A stretch of 64,000 bases of DNA from Streptomyces bauhiniae (GTDB lineage Bacteria; Actinomycetota; Actinomycetes; Streptomycetales; Streptomycetaceae), in the NCBI RefSeq assembly GCF_004784475.1, contig NZ_SRRT01000001.1:806001-870000 (forward strand). The letters run 5' to 3'. Shown in pieces: positions 39,829 to 48,270 of this stretch. Under the pieces are notes generated by a model. That model searched no databases and was not told the origin of the DNA. It saw only the letters and a program-made list of their open reading frames with translations. Positions within the stretch are counted from its first letter, which is position 1. Each line of letters begins with the position of its first letter. The position numbers and the translations under genes were made by a program.

Positions 39829-40173
39829 GTGGACCTCAAGACCGCATCCGCCCTCCGCCGCCTCCGCCTGGTCTCGGCGCCGGAGGCCGTGTCCTTCCTC
39901 GTCCTGCTGCTGTGCTCGGTGCTGAAGCGGACCACGGACTTCAACGGGGTCCCCGTGATGGGCGCGGTCCACGGCGTGCTCTTCGTCCTGTACGTGATCT
40001 TCTGGCTGGACGCCTGGAACCGGACCAATTGGAGCTTCGGCACCGCCGCCCTCTACTTCGTCCTCTCGGTGCTGCCCACCGGCGGCTTCTTCGCCGAGCG
40101 CAAGCTGCGCCGGGAGTCCGAGAACGCCGTCATCGCGGCCCGCGCCCGCGAGGAAGGAATCGTGAACGCATGA
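39829..40173 (+). CDS. DUF3817 family integral membrane protein
   Basis: 114 residues with three hydrophobic helices (about 18-35, 45-65 and 72-90) and the family pattern of a conserved acidic residue after TM1 and a basic tail ([11 protein letters not shown]). GTG start with AAGGTG. Function unknown. A second member of this family is encoded at 43987-44328. It overlaps the following thiamine-binding gene by ATGA. Confidence 0.85.
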   Translation: MDLKTASALRRLRLVSAPEAVSFLVLLLCSVLKRTTDFNGVPVMGAVHGVLFVLYVIFWLDAWNRTNWSFGTAALYFVLSVLPTGGFFAERKLRRESENAVIAARAREEGIVNA

Positions 40174-40463
40174 TCGTCGCCTTCTCCGTGACACCCCTCG
40201 GCGTCGGGGAGGACGTGGGGGAGTACGTCGCCGACGCCGTCCGCGTGGTCCGCGAGTCCGGGCTGCCGAACCGCACCGACGCCATGTTCACCTCCGTCGA
40301 GGGCGAGTGGGACGAGGTGATGGACGTCGTCAAGCGCGCCGTCGCCGCCGTCGAGGCCCGCGCGCCCCGCGTCTCCCTGGTCCTCAAGGCCGACATCCGC
40401 CCCGGCGTCACCGACGGCCTCACCTCCAAGGTCGAGACCGTGGAACGGCATCTGGGCGCCTGA
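40170..40463 (+). CDS. MTH1187-family thiamine-binding protein (DUF77)
   Basis: 97 residues, a small ferredoxin-like fold: [20 protein letters not shown], a central [20 protein letters not shown] and C-terminal [20 protein letters not shown]. Members form tetramers that bind thiamine or its HMP moiety. The ATG overlaps the DUF3817 stop, so the two are coupled; a role linked to thiamine handling at the membrane is inference only. Confidence 0.85.
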   Translation: MIVAFSVTPLGVGEDVGEYVADAVRVVRESGLPNRTDAMFTSVEGEWDEVMDVVKRAVAAVEARAPRVSLVLKADIRPGVTDGLTSKVETVERHLGA

Positions 40464-40470
40464 CGCCCCC

Positions 40471-40503
40471 GCACACCCCGGTCCGGCAGGGGCCGGGGTG
40501 TGC
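40471..40503. terminator. Bidirectional terminator
   Basis: Perfect 11-bp arms gcacaccccgg (40471-40481) and ccggggtgtgc (40493-40503), extendable by three more pairs including a G-T wobble, between convergent genes. Confidence 0.7.
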
Positions 40504-40514
40504 GCATGCCCCCC

Positions 40515-41492
40515 TCATCCTCCTGAGGCCAGCGCCATCCCCAACGGCGTTCTTTCGTACAGCACTTGATGCCCGTACCGGCGGGCCGTCAGCAGGCCGC
40601 TCTCGCGCAGGACCGTCAGGTGGGACGAGACGGAGGAGGGGGCGAGGCCGAGGCGGTGGGCCAGGGCGGTGGTGGAGGCCGGGTCGTCCAGGGCCGCCAG
40701 TACGGCCGCGCGGTTGCGGCCCAGCAGGCGCACCAGGGCGTCCGGGGTGCGGGTGCCCGGCTCGGCCCACAGGGCGCCGACACCGCGCGCCGGATAGACG
40801 AGGGTCGGCTGCCAGGGCGGGTCGAAGCCGGTGATCACGTCCGGCCAGCAGAACACGCTCGGCATCAGCACCAGGCCCCGCCCGCCGAGCCGGCGCTCGT
40901 ACACCCCGCCCGGCAGGGTCAGCGTGCGGCCGTCCCAGCTCAGCCGGGCGTCCAGCTCGGGCAGCAGGGTGCCGAGGCCGACCTCGGCGAGGCGGCGCGA
41001 GTGGAAGGCGACGTCCGCCTCCAGCAGCGCCCGCAGCCGGGGCCACTCCGGCTCCACCAGCACCCGCCAGGCCACCTCCAGGGCGTCCGCCAGCTCCCGC
41101 ACCATCCGCACCGGGTCCGCGAGCCAGGCCCGGCCCTGCTCCGAGGTCAGCGCGCCCGGAGTGCAGGCCAGCGAGCGTGCGGTGTCCTCGCGGGCCGCCT
41201 CCGGGTCGGCCGCCCGTACCGCCGCGATCTCCTCCTCGAAGGTGGCCGCCGGGCCGATGGGCGGCGCCCCGAGCCAGTCGGGGGAGTGGCCCCGGCGGGG
41301 CATCAGCAGCCACAGGGGGGCGAGGTCCAGGCCGGCGGCCGCCGTACGGATGCGGCGCAGCCAGGGCACGTGGTAGCCCTGCCGGTCGGGGCGGCGCAGC
41401 GTGCGCACCGCGTCCTGCGTCTCCCACAGCGGGGAGACGGCGAACCGGCAGTTCAGGAAGTCGTCCTCACCGAAGTGCAGGTGCGAGGCCAT
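40515..41492 (-). CDS. ArsR-like winged-helix transcriptional regulator (DUF5937-type)
   Basis: 325 residues. A long N-terminal ligand-type domain begins HLHFGEDDFLNCRFAVSPLWE; the C-terminal 90 residues are an ArsR-like winged helix (STTALAHRLGLAPSSVSSHL, LRESGLLTARRYGHQVLYERT). ATG 41492 has GGGGGGAG upstream. It is divergent from an MFS exporter gene with 75 bases between, and a clear palindrome lies in that gap, so it probably represses the exporter and itself. Confidence 0.87.
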   Translation of the reverse strand: MASHLHFGEDDFLNCRFAVSPLWETQDAVRTLRRPDRQGYHVPWLRRIRTAAAGLDLAPLWLLMPRRGHSPDWLGAPPIGPAATFEEEIAAVRAADPEAAREDTARSLACTPGALTSEQGRAWLADPVRMVRELADALEVAWRVLVEPEWPRLRALLEADVAFHSRRLAEVGLGTLLPELDARLSWDGRTLTLPGGVYERRLGGRGLVLMPSVFCWPDVITGFDPPWQPTLVYPARGVGALWAEPGTRTPDALVRLLGRNRAAVLAALDDPASTTALAHRLGLAPSSVSSHLTVLRESGLLTARRYGHQVLYERTPLGMALASGG

Positions 41493-41510
41493 GACCGCTC
41501 CCCCCTGACA

Positions 41511-41526
41511 TTCGGCTGGAGCCGAA
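41511..41526. promoter_or_regulatory. Candidate operator in the ArsR-like regulator/MFS divergent region
   Basis: TTCGGCT-GG-AGCCGAA, perfect 7-bp arms with a 2-base spacer, in the centre of the 75-base intergenic region between a winged-helix regulator and the divergent transporter. Confidence 0.6.
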
Positions 41527-41567
41527 ACTCTACGCCGACCGGTCCCGCCCCCGGCAGGCTGCCCGGC

Positions 41568-42812
41568 ATGTCCGCACCGCCCACGGCCCCGGTGGCTCCC
41601 CGTACCGGATACCGCCACGTCCTCGCCGTCCCCGAGTTCCGCGCCCTGTTCGCCGCGCATGTGCTGTCCCTGCTCGGGATGGTCGTCAGCGAGATCGCGC
41701 TGTCCGTCCTCGTCTACGACCTCACCTCCTCGCCCCTGATGAGCGCGCTGGCCTTCGCGGTGGGTTTCCTGCCGTACGCGCTGGGGGGCACCCTGCTCGC
41801 GCCGGTCGCCGACCGGTTCCCGGCCCGGCGGGTGCTGGTGGTGTGTGACCTGGTGTGTGCCGCGTGCGTGGCGGTGATGGTGGTGCCGGGGACGGGGGTC
41901 GCGGTGCTGCTGGGGCTGCGCTGCGGGGTCGCCGTCGTCTCGCCGGTGTTCTCCGGCACCCGGATGGCGACCCTCGCGGACGTCCTCGGCGACGGGGACG
42001 CCTTCGTGCTCGGGCGGTCCCTGATCCGGATCGTCTCGCAGAGCGCGCTGCTCGTCGGGTACGGGACGGGCGGGCTGCTGCTGACCGTCGTCAGCCCCCG
42101 GCACGCGCTGCTGATCACGGTCGGCACCTTCCTCGCCTCGGCCGCGCTGCTGCGCTTCGGCACCCGGCGGCGGCCGGCCCGGGGGCGGCCTGAGCGGGCG
42201 GAGAAGGGCGGCGGGACCCGTGCGCTCCTGGCCAACCGGCGCGTACTCGTGCTGCTGCTCGTCTTCTGGGTGCCCTCGATGTTCCTCGTCTTCCCCGAGG
42301 CGCTCGCCGCCCCGTACTCCCACACGCTCGGCGCGGGGTCCACCGGGCTGGGGCTGCTAATGTGCGCGCTGCCCGTCGGCACGATCGCCGGGGAGCTGTT
42401 CGCGGGGGCGCGGCTCGGGGCGGCGACGCGGGAGCGGATCGTGCTGCCGCTGCTGTGCCTCGCGGTGGTGCCGTACCTCGGTTATGCCCTTGCGCCCGGA
42501 CTCTGGCCGTCGCTGCTGCTCCTGGTGCTGGCCGGGGCGTGCTCGGCGTACACGCTCGGGCTCGACCAGTGGTTCGTGCGGGCGGTGCCGGAGGAGCTGC
42601 GGGGGCGGGCGATGACGTTGCTGAGCGCCGGGCTGATGACGATCCAGGGGGTCGGGATGGCGCTGGCGGGGGTGGTGGCCGAGGTCATGGGGGTGCGGGC
42701 GGCCGTCGTGGCGGCGGGAGCGGTGGGCACGGTGTGCTGTGTGGTGCTCGCCGTGGGGTGCCGGGTGACCGAAAGCCGAGACGGGGCTGCTCGCGATATG
42801 ACCGGCCGGTAG
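41568..42812 (+). CDS. MFS transporter (efflux type)
   Basis: 414 residues, about twelve membrane helices. MFS motif A appears as APVADRFPARRVLV after TM2, and the N-terminal EFRALFAAHVLSLLGMVVSE with ALSVLVYDLT is typical of the MFS_3/enterobactin-exporter-like group. A central cytoplasmic loop is basic (RRRPARGRPERAEKGGG). ATG 41568 has no strong ribosome-binding site. Substrate unknown. Confidence 0.88.
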   Translation: MSAPPTAPVAPRTGYRHVLAVPEFRALFAAHVLSLLGMVVSEIALSVLVYDLTSSPLMSALAFAVGFLPYALGGTLLAPVADRFPARRVLVVCDLVCAACVAVMVVPGTGVAVLLGLRCGVAVVSPVFSGTRMATLADVLGDGDAFVLGRSLIRIVSQSALLVGYGTGGLLLTVVSPRHALLITVGTFLASAALLRFGTRRRPARGRPERAEKGGGTRALLANRRVLVLLLVFWVPSMFLVFPEALAAPYSHTLGAGSTGLGLLMCALPVGTIAGELFAGARLGAATRERIVLPLLCLAVVPYLGYALAPGLWPSLLLLVLAGACSAYTLGLDQWFVRAVPEELRGRAMTLLSAGLMTIQGVGMALAGVVAEVMGVRAAVVAAGAVGTVCCVVLAVGCRVTESRDGAARDMTGR

Positions 42813-42823
42813 GGTCTGATGAC

Positions 42824-43333
42824 GTGCCCAAGCCTCTCAGTCTCCCCTTCGACCCCATCGCCCGTGCGGACGAGCTCTGGAAGCAGCGCTGGGGAAGCGT
42901 GCCCTCGATGGCCGCGATCACCTCGATCATGCGGGCCCAGCAGATCCTGCTGGCCGAGGTCGACGCCGTGGTCAAACCGTACGGGCTGACCTTCGCGCGC
43001 TACGAGGCGCTGGTGCTGCTCACCTTCTCCAAGGAGGGGGAGCTGCCCATGTCCAAGATCGGCGAACGGCTGATGGTCCACCCCACCTCGGTCACCAACA
43101 CCGTCGACCGCCTGGTCAAGACGGGCCTGGTCGCCAAACGCCCCAACCCCAAGGACGGCCGCGGCACCCTCGCCGTCATCACCGACAAGGGCCGCGAAGT
43201 CGTCGACGCCGCCACCCGAGACCTCATGACCATGGACTTCGGCCTCGGCGCCTACGACGCGGAATCCTGCGGCGACATCTTCACCCTGCTCCGGCCACTG
43301 AGGGTGGCGGCGGGCGACTTCGAGGCGGAGTAA
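42824..43333 (+). CDS. MarR-family transcriptional regulator
   Basis: 169 residues. Winged helix with MSKIGERLMVHPTSVTNTVDR as the recognition part and the wing KRPNPKDGRGTLAVITDKG. The start is GTG 42824 (PKPLSLPFDPIARADEL); its GATGA-rich upstream offers only a weak ribosome-binding site, and it follows the MFS gene by 11 bases, so it may be cotranscribed with it. Similar in fold to, but distinct from, the MarR protein at 36974-37450. Confidence 0.88.
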   Translation: MPKPLSLPFDPIARADELWKQRWGSVPSMAAITSIMRAQQILLAEVDAVVKPYGLTFARYEALVLLTFSKEGELPMSKIGERLMVHPTSVTNTVDRLVKTGLVAKRPNPKDGRGTLAVITDKGREVVDAATRDLMTMDFGLGAYDAESCGDIFTLLRPLRVAAGDFEAE

Positions 43334-43490
43334 AGGGGCCGCGTCAGCGCGGGGGCAGCTCGTACCGCTTGCAGGTGATTCCACCTGTGATCTGCGACTT
43401 TACGGCTTTGCGGGCCCATCTCCGTGCGAAGCTGCGGTCCGTCATCGCTCGATGACGGCACCCGCTTTACTCACGGCAGGGAGACGCCCG

Positions 43491-43985
43491 ATGCTGCCCG
43501 ACGTCCTGTTCAAGGTCCGCCCCACCGTCCGCACCGCGCACAGGGCGGTCGGCGCGCTGGCGCTCGCCGCCGCGACGGCGCTGGGGACGGCGGGTACTGC
43601 GTCGGCCAGTGCCGTGGGGACGGCCACGATCGGCAGCTTCAGCTACGAACTGCACGGAGTCGGGGTTCAGGTACCCGTCGGGTGCTTCCTGACCCACCGG
43701 ATCGAGGGGTCGGGCCGACGGATCACCGATCAGTTCGCGGGCGTCGACTGTGTGGGCATCGCCGCCACGTTCTCCAGGTTCTGCAACTGGAGGATCGACT
43801 TCACGTACACGGACACCGACAACCGGACCTACCGGACGTCACGCGGGGCCACCCACAACAGCTGCTCGGGAGACCCCCTGCGGCACGCGGCACCGCAGGT
43901 GCTGCCGAAGTACGGCAAGGCGTGCGCGCGGTTCTACGTCAACGGCAGGCAGCGGGCCTCGCAGTGTCACTCCGTCGTGAAGTGA
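43491..43985 (+). CDS. Secreted cysteine-containing protein, unknown function
   Basis: 164 residues from ATG 43491 (GGGAG upstream). Signal peptide with core AVGALALAAATALGTAG and cleavage near ASA-SA (about residue 41). The mature domain is beta-like and has six cysteines (VGCFL, DCVG, RFCNW, NSCSG, KACAR, QCHS), probably three disulphides, plus DFTYTDTDNRTYRTS. I do not recognise a family. It is convergent with a DUF3817 gene one base away. Confidence 0.75.
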   Translation: MLPDVLFKVRPTVRTAHRAVGALALAAATALGTAGTASASAVGTATIGSFSYELHGVGVQVPVGCFLTHRIEGSGRRITDQFAGVDCVGIAATFSRFCNWRIDFTYTDTDNRTYRTSRGATHNSCSGDPLRHAAPQVLPKYGKACARFYVNGRQRASQCHSVVK

Positions 43986-43986
43986 C

Positions 43987-44328
43987 TCAGGCCGACGCGG
44001 TCTGGGGCTCCGGGGCCTTGATGACCAGGGGCTCGACCTCTCGGGTCACCTTGCGCTCGACGAAGAACGCGGCGGTCGGGATCGTGCCCGCGAGCAGGAC
44101 CCAGGCCAGGCGGCCCAGCGGCATCTTGGCCTTGGACCCGAGGTCGAAGGCGAAGACCAGGTAGACGATGTACAGCCAGCCGTGGGCGATGCCGACGCCG
44201 GTGACGAAGCCGTCGAACCCGTCCAGGTGCAGCAGCCGCTTCCCGATGACACCCACCGTGAGGGCGAGCAGCAGCACAGCGGTGACATAGGCCATCACCC
44301 GGTAACGGGTCAGGACGCTCCTCTTCAT
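43987..44328 (-). CDS. DUF3817 family integral membrane protein
   Basis: 113 residues from ATG 44328. Three helices (YRVMAYVTAVLLLALTVGVI, then GIAHGWLYIVYLVFAFDLG and LAWVLLAGTIPTAAFFVE) with the family hallmark HGWLYIVY and a basic ERKVTRE after TM3. Better match to the core of the family than the gene at 39829. Divergent from icmA. Confidence 0.88.
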   Translation of the reverse strand: MKRSVLTRYRVMAYVTAVLLLALTVGVIGKRLLHLDGFDGFVTGVGIAHGWLYIVYLVFAFDLGSKAKMPLGRLAWVLLAGTIPTAAFFVERKVTREVEPLVIKAPEPQTASA

Positions 44329-44434
44329 GGCATCGAGCGTAACGGGTCGCCTCCCGGTCCCCGGACGCGGGGAGACCGACATCACCGGACGGCTGGTACA
44401 CCCGTTCGGCCGCAGAACGCGGCCAGCCATCGAC

Positions 44435-44458
44435 ATTTACTAGGACGTCCAAGTAAAT
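44435..44458. promoter_or_regulatory. 24-bp near-perfect palindrome immediately upstream of icmA
   Basis: Outer arms ATTTACT and AGTAAAT flank the palindromic core GGACGTCC with one A on each side; 22 of 24 positions are symmetric. It ends eight bases before the icmA ATG. From its size and symmetry it is a strong candidate repressor operator, probably overlapping the icmA transcription start. Confidence 0.7.
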
Positions 44459-44466
44459 TCGATGGT

Positions 44467-46167
44467 ATGGACGCTCACGCGATCGAAGAAGGCCGCCGGC
44501 GGTGGCAGGGTCGGTATGACCGCGCGCGGAAGCGCGACGCGGATTTCAGTACGTTGTCGGGGGACGCGGTCGAGCCGGTGTACGGGCCGCGGAGCGGGGA
44601 CGTGTACGAGGGGTTCGAGCGGATCGGCTGGCCGGGGGAGTACCCGTACACGCGCGGGCTGCACGCGACCGGGTACCGGGGGCGGACCTGGACCATCCGC
44701 CAGTTCGCCGGGTTCGGGAACGCGGAGCAGACCAACGAGCGGTACAAGATGATCCTCGCGGCGGGCGGCGGCGGCCTGTCCGTGGCGTTCGACATGCCGA
44801 CCCTGATGGGCCGCGACTCCGACGACCCGCGCGCGCTGGGCGAGGTCGGGCACTGCGGGGTGGCCATCGACTCGGCCGCCGACATGGAGGTCCTCTTCGG
44901 GGGCATCCCACTCGGTGACGTCACCACCTCGATGACGATCAGTGGCCCCGCCGTCCCCGTCTTCTGCATGTACCTGGTCGCCGCAGAGCGCCAGGGCGTC
45001 GACCCGGCGGTGCTGAACGGCACGCTCCAGACCGACATCTTCAAGGAGTACATCGCCCAGAAGGAGTGGCTCTTCCAGCCCGAGCCGCACCTCCGCCTCA
45101 TCGGTGACCTGATGGAGCACTGCGCGGCCGGCATCCCCGCGTACAAGCCGCTCTCCGTCTCCGGCTACCACATCCGCGAGGCCGGGGCCACGGCCGCGCA
45201 GGAGCTGGCGTACACCCTCGCGGACGGCTTCGGGTACGTGGAGCTGGGCCTCTCCCGCGGCCTGGACGTGGACGTCTTCGCCCCCGGCCTCAGCTTCTTC
45301 TTCGACGCCCACGTGGACTTCTTCGAGGAGATCGCCAAGTTCCGCGCCGCCCGCCGCATCTGGGCCCGCTGGATGCGGGACGTGTACGGGGCGAAGACCG
45401 ACAAGGCGCAGTGGCTCCGCTTCCACACCCAGACCGCCGGGGTCTCGCTGACCGCGCAGCAGCCGTACAACAACGTCGTCCGTACCGCCGTGGAGGCGCT
45501 CGCGGCCGTGCTCGGCGGCACCAACTCGCTGCACACCAACGCCCTGGACGAGACCCTCGCCCTGCCCAGCGAGCAGGCCGCGGAGATCGCGCTGCGCACG
45601 CAGCAGGTGCTGATGGAGGAGACCGGCGTCGCCAACGTCGCGGACCCGCTGGGCGGTTCCTGGTACATCGAGCAGCTCACCGACCGCATCGAGGCGGACG
45701 CCGAGAAGATCTTCGAGCAGATCAAGGAGCGGGGCCTCAGGGCCCACCCCGACGGGCAGCACCCCGTCGGCCCCATCACCTCCGGCATCCTGCGCGGCAT
45801 CGAGGACGGCTGGTTCACCGGCGAGATCGCCGAGTCCGCCTTCCGCTACCAGCGGTCGCTGGAGAAGGGTGAGAAGCGGGTCGTCGGCGTCAACGTCGCC
45901 ACCGGCTCCGTCACCGGCGACCTGGAGATCCTCCGGGTCAGCCACGAGGTCGAGCGCGAGCAGGTCCGCGTCCTGGCCGACCGCAAGGCCGCCCGCGACG
46001 ACACGGCCGTACGCAAGGCGCTCGACGCCATGCTCGGCGCCGCCCGCTCCGGCGCCAACATGATCGAGCCCATGCTGGAGGCGGTACGCGCGGAGGCCAC
46101 CCTCGGCGAGATCTGCGGGGTGCTGCGCGACGAGTGGGGGGTGTACACCGAGCCGGCCGGGTTCTGA
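44467..46167 (+). CDS. icmA: Isobutyryl-CoA mutase large subunit
   Basis: Coenzyme-B12 mutase chain that interconverts isobutyryl-CoA and n-butyryl-CoA. 566 residues: a TIM-barrel substrate domain without the C-terminal cobalamin domain, which ICM has on a separate small subunit (icmB, not in this window). Substrate-specificity residues decide the call: Phe80 in TIRQFAGFG (Tyr in methylmalonyl-CoA mutase) and Gln198 in [10 protein letters not shown] (Arg in MCM). [15 protein letters not shown] and [18 protein letters not shown] are family motifs. No Shine-Dalgarno is visible before ATG 44467 because a 24-bp palindrome ends eight bases upstream. Confidence 0.93.
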   Translation: MDAHAIEEGRRRWQGRYDRARKRDADFSTLSGDAVEPVYGPRSGDVYEGFERIGWPGEYPYTRGLHATGYRGRTWTIRQFAGFGNAEQTNERYKMILAAGGGGLSVAFDMPTLMGRDSDDPRALGEVGHCGVAIDSAADMEVLFGGIPLGDVTTSMTISGPAVPVFCMYLVAAERQGVDPAVLNGTLQTDIFKEYIAQKEWLFQPEPHLRLIGDLMEHCAAGIPAYKPLSVSGYHIREAGATAAQELAYTLADGFGYVELGLSRGLDVDVFAPGLSFFFDAHVDFFEEIAKFRAARRIWARWMRDVYGAKTDKAQWLRFHTQTAGVSLTAQQPYNNVVRTAVEALAAVLGGTNSLHTNALDETLALPSEQAAEIALRTQQVLMEETGVANVADPLGGSWYIEQLTDRIEADAEKIFEQIKERGLRAHPDGQHPVGPITSGILRGIEDGWFTGEIAESAFRYQRSLEKGEKRVVGVNVATGSVTGDLEILRVSHEVEREQVRVLADRKAARDDTAVRKALDAMLGAARSGANMIEPMLEAVRAEATLGEICGVLRDEWGVYTEPAGF

Positions 46168-46173
46168 CCCGCG

Positions 46174-46824
46174 TCAACTCACCGGTTCACCCGGCGGGGT
46201 GAGGTTCGGGAGCGGGGTGGTGAGGCCCAGGAGGAGGATGTGGGTGAAGCCCCGCGCCCACTCCTCGTCCGCCGGTTTGCCGCTGACCAGGGTGCGGTGC
46301 ACCACCGCGCCGGCCGCCATGTCGAAGATCAGGTCGACCGTGCGCGCGGACTCCTCCGGGTCGGCTTCCGGCGGGAGTTCGCCCCGCTCCTGGGCCCGCG
46401 CCCGCCCGGCCAGCACCAGCCGCTTCTGCCGCTCCACGATCGAGGTGCGCACCCGCTCCCGCAGCGCGTCGTCCCGCGTGGACTCCGCGACCACGCCCAT
46501 CAGCCCGCACTTGGCCTCCGGACGGTCCAGGATCGCCGCGAACTGGAGCACCACGCCCTCGATGTCGGCCGCCAGCGAGCCCCGGTCGGGCAGCGCCAGC
46601 TCGTCGAACAGCTCCGCCACCGCGTCCACGACCAGCTCGTGCTTGCCCGACCAGCGGCGGTAGAGCGTCGTCTTCGCCACCCCGGCCCGCGCGGCCACGT
46701 CCGACAAGGTGAGCCCGGACCAGCCCAGTTCCACCAGCCCTTCCCGCGTCGCGGCCAGGATCGCGGCATCCGCGGCGGCGCTGCGCGGGCGCCCGGTACG
46801 ACTGGCGGGAGTGCGGCTCTGCAT
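46174..46824 (-). CDS. TetR-family transcriptional regulator
   Basis: 216 residues from ATG 46824. HTH at about 15-62: ATREGLVELGWSGLTLSDVA then GVAKTTLYRRWSGKHELV. The C-terminal ligand domain resembles the AcrR-like group (FDMAAGAVVHRTLVSGKP). The ribosome-binding site is poor; a start at 46854 is possible. It converges with icmA (6-base gap). A 17-bp palindrome 84 bases upstream is its likely operator. Confidence 0.88.
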   Translation of the reverse strand: MQSRTPASRTGRPRSAAADAAILAATREGLVELGWSGLTLSDVAARAGVAKTTLYRRWSGKHELVVDAVAELFDELALPDRGSLAADIEGVVLQFAAILDRPEAKCGLMGVVAESTRDDALRERVRTSIVERQKRLVLAGRARAQERGELPPEADPEESARTVDLIFDMAAGAVVHRTLVSGKPADEEWARGFTHILLLGLTTPLPNLTPPGEPVS

Positions 46825-46907
46825 GAAGAGGACACTATCCGGGCACCTCAGCATGTCGTGAGGGAGATCACCGGAAACCGCTGTCGCGGAACCCCCCACT
46901 GCTATTA

Positions 46908-46924
46908 CGCTACGACTCGTAGCG
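46908..46924. promoter_or_regulatory. Candidate TetR operator
   Basis: CGCTACGA-C-TCGTAGCG, perfect 8-bp arms around one central base, in the 223-base gap between the TetR gene and the divergent thioredoxin gene. Confidence 0.6.
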
Positions 46925-47047
46925 AAAGCTCGTGACGGACGTACACGAGTGATGACCACTGGCGCGGGTGGGGACCCGGCGCCGAGCGCGATCGCCGACC
47001 ACGATCGTTTTTTTCCTTCATACGCCGGAACGGGGGAGGATAGACGC

Positions 47048-48019
47048 ATGCAGCCACGGAACATGTCCATGAGCGGCGTCGTCGACCTCGCCGCGGTGAA
47101 GGCGGCCCAGGAGGCCAAGGCCAAGGCGGAGCAGGCGCGCGCCGAAGCCGCCCGGCACGGCGGCGCGGGCGCGGTGTCGCCGGCCGACCTCGTCATCGAC
47201 GTCGATGAGGCGGGCTTCGAGCGCGAAGTCCTCCAGCGCTCCGCCGAAGTCCCGGTCGTCATCGACTTCTGGGCCGAATGGTGTCAGCCCTGCAAGCAGC
47301 TCAGCCCGGTGCTGGAGCGGCTGGCCGTCGAGTACAACGGGCGCTTCCTGCTCGCCAAGGTCGACGTCGACGCCAACCAGATGCTGATGCAGCAGTTCGG
47401 GGTCCAGGGGATTCCCGCCGTCTTCGCGGTCGTCGCGGGACAGGCGCTGCCCCTCTTCCAGGGCGCGGCCGACGAGCAGCAGATCCGGGAGACCCTCGAC
47501 CAGTTGATCCAGGTCGCCGAGCAGCGCTTCGGCCTGACCGGTCTGACCGTCGACCCGGACGCCGCTCCGGGCGCCGCCCCCGCCGCCGAGGTGCCGGAGG
47601 GGCCGTACGACGCCCTGCTGGCCGCGGCCGTGGCGGCGCTGGACGCGGGTGACCTCGGCGGTGCCGTCCAGGCGTACCGCAATGTGCTGGCCGACGACCC
47701 GGCCAACACCGAGGCCAAACTCGGCCTCGCGCAGGCCGAGTTGCTCCAGCGGGTGCAGGGCATGGACCCGCAGCGGGTGCGCAAGGACGCGGCCGAGAAG
47801 CCGGCGGACGCGGAGGCCCAGATCGCCGCCGCCGACCTGGATCTGGTGGGCGGTCATGTCGAGGACGCCTTCGGCCGGCTGACCGACACCGTGGCCCGTA
47901 CCGCCGGCGACGACCGGGACGCGGTGCGTCGCCGGCTGCTGGAACTGTTCGAGGTCGTGGGCGCCGACGACCCGAGGGTGGTGGCCGCGCGCAGGGCCCT
48001 GGCGCGGGCGCTGTTCTGA
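47048..48019 (+). CDS. Thioredoxin-domain co-chaperone with TPR region (YbbN/CnoX-like)
   Basis: 323 residues. After a helical N-terminal arm (VKAAQEAKAKAEQARAEAAR) comes a thioredoxin domain at about 50-155 with active site WAEWCQPCKQL and cis-Pro in GIPAVFAV, then a TPR-like helical half (LDAGDLGGAVQAYRNVLADD, DAEAQIAAADLDLV). This is the architecture of YbbN/CnoX, a holdase linked to chaperonin. Unlike E. coli YbbN, the CxxC is intact. Start ATG 47048; a second ATG at 47063 is also possible. Confidence 0.9.
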   Translation: MQPRNMSMSGVVDLAAVKAAQEAKAKAEQARAEAARHGGAGAVSPADLVIDVDEAGFEREVLQRSAEVPVVIDFWAEWCQPCKQLSPVLERLAVEYNGRFLLAKVDVDANQMLMQQFGVQGIPAVFAVVAGQALPLFQGAADEQQIRETLDQLIQVAEQRFGLTGLTVDPDAAPGAAPAAEVPEGPYDALLAAAVAALDAGDLGGAVQAYRNVLADDPANTEAKLGLAQAELLQRVQGMDPQRVRKDAAEKPADAEAQIAAADLDLVGGHVEDAFGRLTDTVARTAGDDRDAVRRRLLELFEVVGADDPRVVAARRALARALF

Positions 48020-48091
48020 CGCCGCGTCGGGGCGCGATGCGCGTGATGCCGGGTTCGCCGAATGGCCGGTCTGGTGCATGAGTGATCACGC

Positions 48092-48110
48092 TTTACCAAA
48101 ACTTGGTAAA
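48092..48110. promoter_or_regulatory. Palindrome TTTACCAA-N3-TTGGTAAA
   Basis: Perfect 8-bp arms with a 3-base spacer, 73 bases after the thioredoxin gene. AT-rich symmetric sites of this size are rare in this GC-rich DNA, so a protein-binding site is plausible; TTACTC-C-GAGTAA lies 11 bases further on. Confidence 0.45.
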
Positions 48111-48140
48111 CCAGCCTGCTGTTACTCCGAGTAAGTCACA

Positions 48141-48178
48141 GCCGTTGATCTGTCCGGCTTCGCCCGAGGATCAACGGC
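48141..48178 (+). terminator. Terminator-like hairpin after the thioredoxin gene
   Basis: 10-bp perfect arms gccgttgatc (48141-48150) and gatcaacggc (48169-48178) with an inner ccgg-rich loop, followed by tttgct. Confidence 0.6.
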
Positions 48179-48244
48179 TTTGCTCTGCCCACTGATGGCA
48201 CGGTCTGTCGCGCTCCGAGACCGCTGGGTCGTTGTTCGGTTATC

Positions 48245-48270
48245 GCGCCGTTACTAGCCGGTAACGGCGC
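48245..48270. promoter_or_regulatory. 10-bp-arm inverted repeat upstream of the DUF6230 operon
   Basis: Arms gcgccgttac and gtaacggcgc around TAGCCG. It may be an operator or a leader hairpin; it lies 373 bases before the DUF6230 start. Confidence 0.4.

Noticed and set aside
46929..46949. Second inverted repeat CTCGTG-N9-CACGAG beside the TetR palindrome
   Set aside because: Six-base arms with a long spacer are expected by chance in this composition.
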